This document shows positions 60,512-64,000 of a DNA stretch of 64,000 nucleotides, one piece after another. The position numbers and the translations under genes were made by a program. The notes below the pieces were generated by a model. That model had not been told where the DNA came from and made no database searches. It worked only from the letters and a program-made list of their open reading frames with translations. Within the stretch, counting starts at the first letter, position 1, and the number at the start of each line of letters is the position of its first letter. Origin of the DNA: Phallus indusiatus (taxonomy: Eukaryota > Basidiomycota > Agaricomycetes > Phallales > Phallaceae); NCBI GenBank assembly GCA_027605045.1, contig JAQFWX010000003.1, forward strand, positions 682,001 through 746,000, read 5' to 3'.

Positions 60512-61595
60512 ATGTGTGCTTTGCATGTACCATCCCCATTCTTGTTGATCTAGACGACGTTCTAAGCTGTACGACTGAAGCTGCGTCCATATGTAAATTA
60601 CAATTTCATTTGACAGTGATATAATGGTGTGATTCCGCTAATCGATGGTACCAGGGCACAACAGGCAGTTTCATACCGAACTTCAGCTGGATGATTTTCA
60701 TTGTAAATCACAAATTTATGTTGCACGCAGACCCTATGATACTGATGCCAGTGGAAGATTATCATTGGTGGAAAGTGCGTCATTAGGACTCTTAACATAT
60801 TGCGAGTTAGCTGACTCTACTCGCGCTGTCTGACTGATTATTGGTAGAATCCTGGCTGGGGTTCTATTGAGCAAACTGAAATAAAGGCGGATTCATTCTA
60901 CAGATCTGAGGAATTTAGAAATGTTCGCCCAATCCAAGGCGCGAATGAAGTTCTGCAGAAACTCAAGTATTCGGGTCTCCGATTTGCAATTTTAACGTCA
61001 AGGGATCCGCAAGAATTGAAGGCACTGACCGAAGCTTGGCTTGACCAATGGTATCCAGGTATCGTACACAAATTATACAAAAATTATCCCAAATCCAACT
61101 CTTTACATGACAGATATCTTTGAAGCAGTTTACTTTTCGCAGGACTTTACACAGCAGAAATCAGGGGATCGCGCCATAAATTCGATTGACACAGAAACAG
61201 AGACAGCTTCGTCGGGTGTTACAAAGCTCAGCAAAGCAGAGGTACATTCTCATTATCTTTCCTGGACAACTCTAATAAAGTAGACTTGTAAGCATCTTCA
61301 GGCGAAAGTTCTGATTGACGACGCTTTAGAGAATGTATGGGATTGTGCAGCTGCTGGAGTCCCCGCGTTGCTCTTTGGAGACTATGATTGGGGGAAGCGA
61401 CTGTCTTCAGCAGAAAAAAGCCAAGATTTATTAAGTTTCGAAGAACGTAACGAGTATGAAATAAACCAAGGAGCTGGCGTAGAATGGTGGTTGAATGATA
61501 ATACTGCAGTCTTATCGGAAGGTATATGGAAAGTAAAAGATTGGCAGGAAGTATTAGAATGGGTGTTGGAAGGTCCTGGTAAACATATTTTATAA
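60512..61595 (+). CDS. HAD-superfamily hydrolase (5' nucleotidase/phosphatase-like), substrate unknown
   Basis: Motif I is PILVDLDDVLSCTTEAAS (DxDxV). Splicing gives the cap region IWHNRQFHTELQLDDFH, EDYHWWK and NPGWGSIEQTEIKADSFY. Motif II is LRFAILTSRDPQELK, motif III the KSG/KAKVLIDDALENV region, and motif IV LLFGDYDWGKR. A C-terminal helix, VKDWQEVLEWVLE, ends at TAA 61593-61595. The order WHN...LDDFH...GWG...TSRD...DWLDxWYP is a HAD family present in fungi and plants with no assigned substrate that I know. The ATG at 60512 (MCALHVPSP) is out of frame with motif I by one base; an extra C in the C4 run 60534-60537 would join them. Without it no in-frame ATG is visible upstream. It lies close behind THR1 on the same strand. 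Confidence 0.78.
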
Positions 61596-61713
61596 TGAAA
61601 ACATGTAATATGCACATTGACCCTTCTCTGTCTCTTCGGGTCTCTTTTCTTCCTATTTCCTTTTGGTGTATGCTTTGGATTCAGGTCTGTCGGCTTTATC
61701 GAAAAAAACTGAT

Positions 61714-62285
61714 CTATTCCCTCCACTTTCGTCTTAAAAACGAGGCTCCTTCCATCCTTGAAGCTATTTGAGGTGGATGACGCGTTCGGTATACCATGGG
61801 ATGCTCAAACTCAGCATCGGTTCTGATGACCTAAAGATGACGCGGGAGCGGGATAATGAGGAGACAAGCTTTTCTCTTTAGGGCGAGTAACAGACTCACT
61901 GAGCCTATTGCCAAAAAGAACGCGAACGTGGCAGCACTACTCGTCATGTACTGTGAAAGGGTAGCTAGGGTCCCTCGTGGACCAGCACCTTGTCTTTATC
62001 CCGAACTAAGTCAATTAATGTTTACACGACAGTAGTCCGTTCAAACTAAAATTACCTTAGAATACTGTACGACCCAAATATGAATCCAATAGTAAGACCG
62101 ACCCCTCCGCCCATGAGGGCACCCATCCTTTTGAAAAGCATTAATATTAATATGGCGAAGGATTATCATTATATGAACACTTCACTTCACTTTGTAAAAA
62201 AAAAAGTCAGTCATGGATATACAAAGCAAACATGATAATTACATTTTTGCCATACGGTGGATTCGTGAACTGCTGGGCGTTGCAT
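61714..62285 (-). CDS. MGR2: MGR2/ROMO1 family inner-membrane protein (TIM23 complex)
   Basis: Four exons on the minus strand give MGALMGGGVGLTIGFIFGSY, ILRQGAGPRGTLATLSQYMT, SSAATFAFFLAIGS and VIRTDAEFEHPMVYRTRH. The first two blocks are the two membrane helices with glycine-zipper motifs, and IRTDA is the conserved end. The splice joins are TCTAAG|GTAATT and GGCTCA|GTGAGT. Mgr2 is a small subunit of the mitochondrial TIM23 translocase that couples it to Tim21 and gates lateral release; animal ROMO1 is the orthologue. Two starts are possible: ATG 62285 (MQRPAVHESTVWQK, the typical family opening, needing one extra base in an A5 run near 62245) or ATG 62253 (MAKMMGALM), which is in frame as sequenced. 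The C-terminal extension past RTDA is longer than usual and Arg-rich. It is divergent from PEX10. Confidence 0.82.
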
Positions 62286-62408
62286 GTTCCTTCGAAAGTG
62301 GTATGAGACGGTGGAGTAAAGGTCAGTGACTGCAGCCTCAGTCTCGTCGGCAAATGCCGTGTGTGCGTAACTTGAGACTTGGATGACATACTACTCAGGC
62401 TGATATCA

Positions 62409-63684
62409 ATGTCTGCCGTGGGTCTTCCATTCGCAAACCAAGCTCAGATTAGTGAGGCAATATTTCTCTCTTTTCCTCCTGTATATTCATTGTGTTTAAC
62501 CAAGTTAGATCAAATCAACGAGATGTATACCACATCTCATCTTTGCGGGAACAATTGGATACACTCTTCCGAGCATTTTTTGGTAGGCCAAAACGCTGCT
62601 TTTGAAAAGACTGATTGACAAAATAAATAAAGGAACAAGGCGGACCAACCAGTGGGAGAAAGAGCTAGAATTGTTCTCGAAATTCGCTTACTACTCATTC
62701 GTCACCGCTCGGAGTATGTACGTCGAGACTCCTGGGCAGGACTATCATCTAAAAATACAAAAACAGGTTTTCAAACCCTTGGCGAGGAGTATACAGATAT
62801 TTGGACGGTGACGCGTCAAAAGAAACCTCCCCCACGAAAAGTGTGTCAGCAATTTTTTCCGTCTTCGTCGCACATTTGAATGAATCTCCTTTTTGTAGTG
62901 GCAGCTCTTCTTTGTATTTGCAAGCACCTTTCCTCCTTATGTGCTATCTCGCGTTATTGCATACATGAATCAAAATCACCCACGTCTATGGCTCACTAAA
63001 CACCTGACACACCTCCCCAGTCTTGTCAATGTCCTTTCCGAGATAAATTTAGCCCTGTTTTATTTTTCAGGCTCATATTATCAATTCATCAAACGTCTAT
63101 TCGGGTTTCGCAAGGTAAGCTCAAATAGACATGGAAAGGACGCTTATGTTTATTATTTCTCAGATCACTACCATTCCTCCGAACCCTAATTTATCACCAC
63201 CTTCGTATTCTCTTTTAGGAGTGCTTATATCTGTTCGAATGGCATATGAGTTGTCCAAGTTTATGTCCAAGACAGTCTCTCCATTGTTTAAAGCTACTTC
63301 AAACACATCAACATTGGAGGAAGAACATCAGACTGATATTTTTCTGGACCGGAGAAATATCTCATCTCTCCTGAAACCATTAGACGACACTGAGCCTTTA
63401 AAAATGAAAATACAATCCTCGATATCTCCCAGTTGAAAGACGAAGAGCATTCGAGTAGGCGATGTGCTCTCTGCCTTGAAGAACGAACGTCATCTTGTGC
63501 GACCGAATGCGGTCATCTTTTTTGTTGGGTGTGTATTTCATCGTGGGGACAGGAGAGGGTCAGTATTTTTTACAAATTGAAGTCCGTCGTTTTGAAATTT
63601 CATTGTTACGTCTTATAGAACGAATGTCCACTTTGTAGACAAGCTTTAAATCCTACGAAATTGCTTCCTATATATAATCTGTAA
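62409..63684 (+). CDS. PEX10: Peroxin-10, RING E3 ubiquitin ligase of the peroxisomal import machinery
   Basis: The start ATG 62409 gives MSAVGLPFANQAQI, spliced to IRSNQRDVYHISSLREQLDT and then QWEKELELFSKFAYYSFVTA. FQTLGEEYTDIW follows, a near-invariant PEX10 motif. Membrane segments are LFFVFASTFLPYVLSRVIAY and INLALFYFSGSYYQFIKRLF. The C-terminal C3HC4 RING finger reads CALCLEERTSSCATECGHLF, then CWVCISSWGQER|NECPLC. The stop is TAA 63682-63684. PEX10 with PEX2 and PEX12 mono- or polyubiquitinates PEX5 at the peroxisomal membrane to recycle the receptor. The frame breaks at an A5 run (63400-63404): EPLK must join NENTILDISQLKDEEHSSRR, which needs one extra A, and no intron is available. 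Confidence 0.9.
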
Positions 63685-63868
63685 CAATCACATACGTTTC
63701 AAGCAACAACCCATTTAAAGTATGTGACAGGGACTTTAACCTTTTCTTCGGTTTAAACGTTAATCATCTCCCCGCTTTAGCCTTTTTATACTTTTATAGT
63801 GCTTGCTGGTTCGCCTTCTTTTTTTCAATACCCATGACTCATTCATCGGCATTATTTACATCAATACT
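63685..63868. other. Intergenic region downstream of PEX10
   Basis: These AT-rich 184 bases contain the PEX10 3' end and presumably the promoter of the gene that starts at the window edge. I see no structured element. Confidence 0.4.
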
Positions 63869-64000
63869 ATGTTTACACTAAAATGGTTTTCATATTGGGG
63901 ATTATCACAAGCGGCAATCTTGGGTTTATTCCCTTTGCTCACAGCTGCAGGGTCCAAACTTGAAGTGCTGTTTCCATGCCATATTAGACAACTTGGCGAA
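63869..64000 (+). CDS. 5' end of a gene for a secreted or membrane protein, truncated by the window
   Basis: ATG 63869 opens 44 codons without a stop up to the edge: MFTLKWFSYWGLSQAAILGL, then FPLLTAAGSKLEVLFPCHIR. Residues 11-28 form a hydrophobic stretch ending in small residues, as in a cleavable signal peptide or signal anchor. No family can be named from so little sequence, and an intron could follow soon. Confidence 0.4.
   Translation, partial: MFTLKWFSYWGLSQAAILGLFPLLTAAGSKLEVLFPCHIRQLGE

Overview
This is a nuclear genome segment from a filamentous basidiomycete, most probably an agaricomycete. Genes are densely packed on both strands, and almost every one is cut by several short introns of about 45-70 bp with GT...AG ends and CTRAY-like branch points. 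Families typical of fungi are present: RIO1, SSK2, GH72 glucanosyltransferase, SUR7/PalI, CON-6 and sterol glucosyltransferase. The dynein heavy chain begins at the tail/motor junction, which I recall as an agaricomycete trait. Intergenic DNA is AT-rich. I found no rRNA, convincing tRNA, CRISPR array or autonomous transposon.

Layout. 1-5.7 kb: a 5'-truncated UTP5/WDR43 gene, a small CON-6 gene, an approximately 1-kb gap, and RIO1 on the minus strand. 6.2-15.5 kb, plus strand: a PIF1 helicase with an RNase H1-type hybrid-binding domain at its N terminus, an F-BAR/RhoGAP protein, a first PRELI-family lipid-transfer protein and a conserved membrane protein of unknown function. 15.7-20.1 kb, minus strand: the HOG-pathway MAPKKK SSK2, divergent from the GTPase DRG1. 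22.6-27.7 kb: a possible GTPase fragment, a second PRELI-family gene and RIC1. 27.7-30.1 kb is the largest gene-poor stretch and carries three copies of a small hairpin-forming repeat. 30.1-46.6 kb: a 2-oxoglutarate/Fe(II) oxygenase, the sterol glucosyltransferase ATG26 (minus), a SUR7-like protein, a GH72 glucanosyltransferase, an RRM-zinc-knuckle-RS protein and a peroxisomal ABCD half-transporter. 47.2-58.6 kb: the dynein heavy-chain motor gene. 58.8-64 kb: a Med9-like gene (minus), homoserine kinase, a HAD hydrolase, MGR2/ROMO1 (minus), PEX10, and the start of a gene that runs off the edge.

The genes are mostly unrelated housekeeping functions: ribosome biogenesis (UTP5, RIO1), mitochondria (two PRELI proteins, MGR2, possibly PIF1), peroxisomes (ABCD transporter, PEX10), Golgi/endosome traffic (RIC1), and cell wall and plasma membrane (GH72, SUR7, ATG26). 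Several pairs are divergent with short shared promoters: RIO1/PIF1, SSK2/DRG1, ATG26/SUR7, MED9/THR1 and MGR2/PEX10.

Data quality. Several conserved proteins can be read through only if one extra base is assumed in a homopolymer run: SSK2, DRG1 twice, PEX10, and probably the HAD and oxygenase genes. All are apparent single-base losses, which points to residual sequencing error rather than pseudogenes. Exon boundaries were inferred by eye from splice signals and conserved protein frames.
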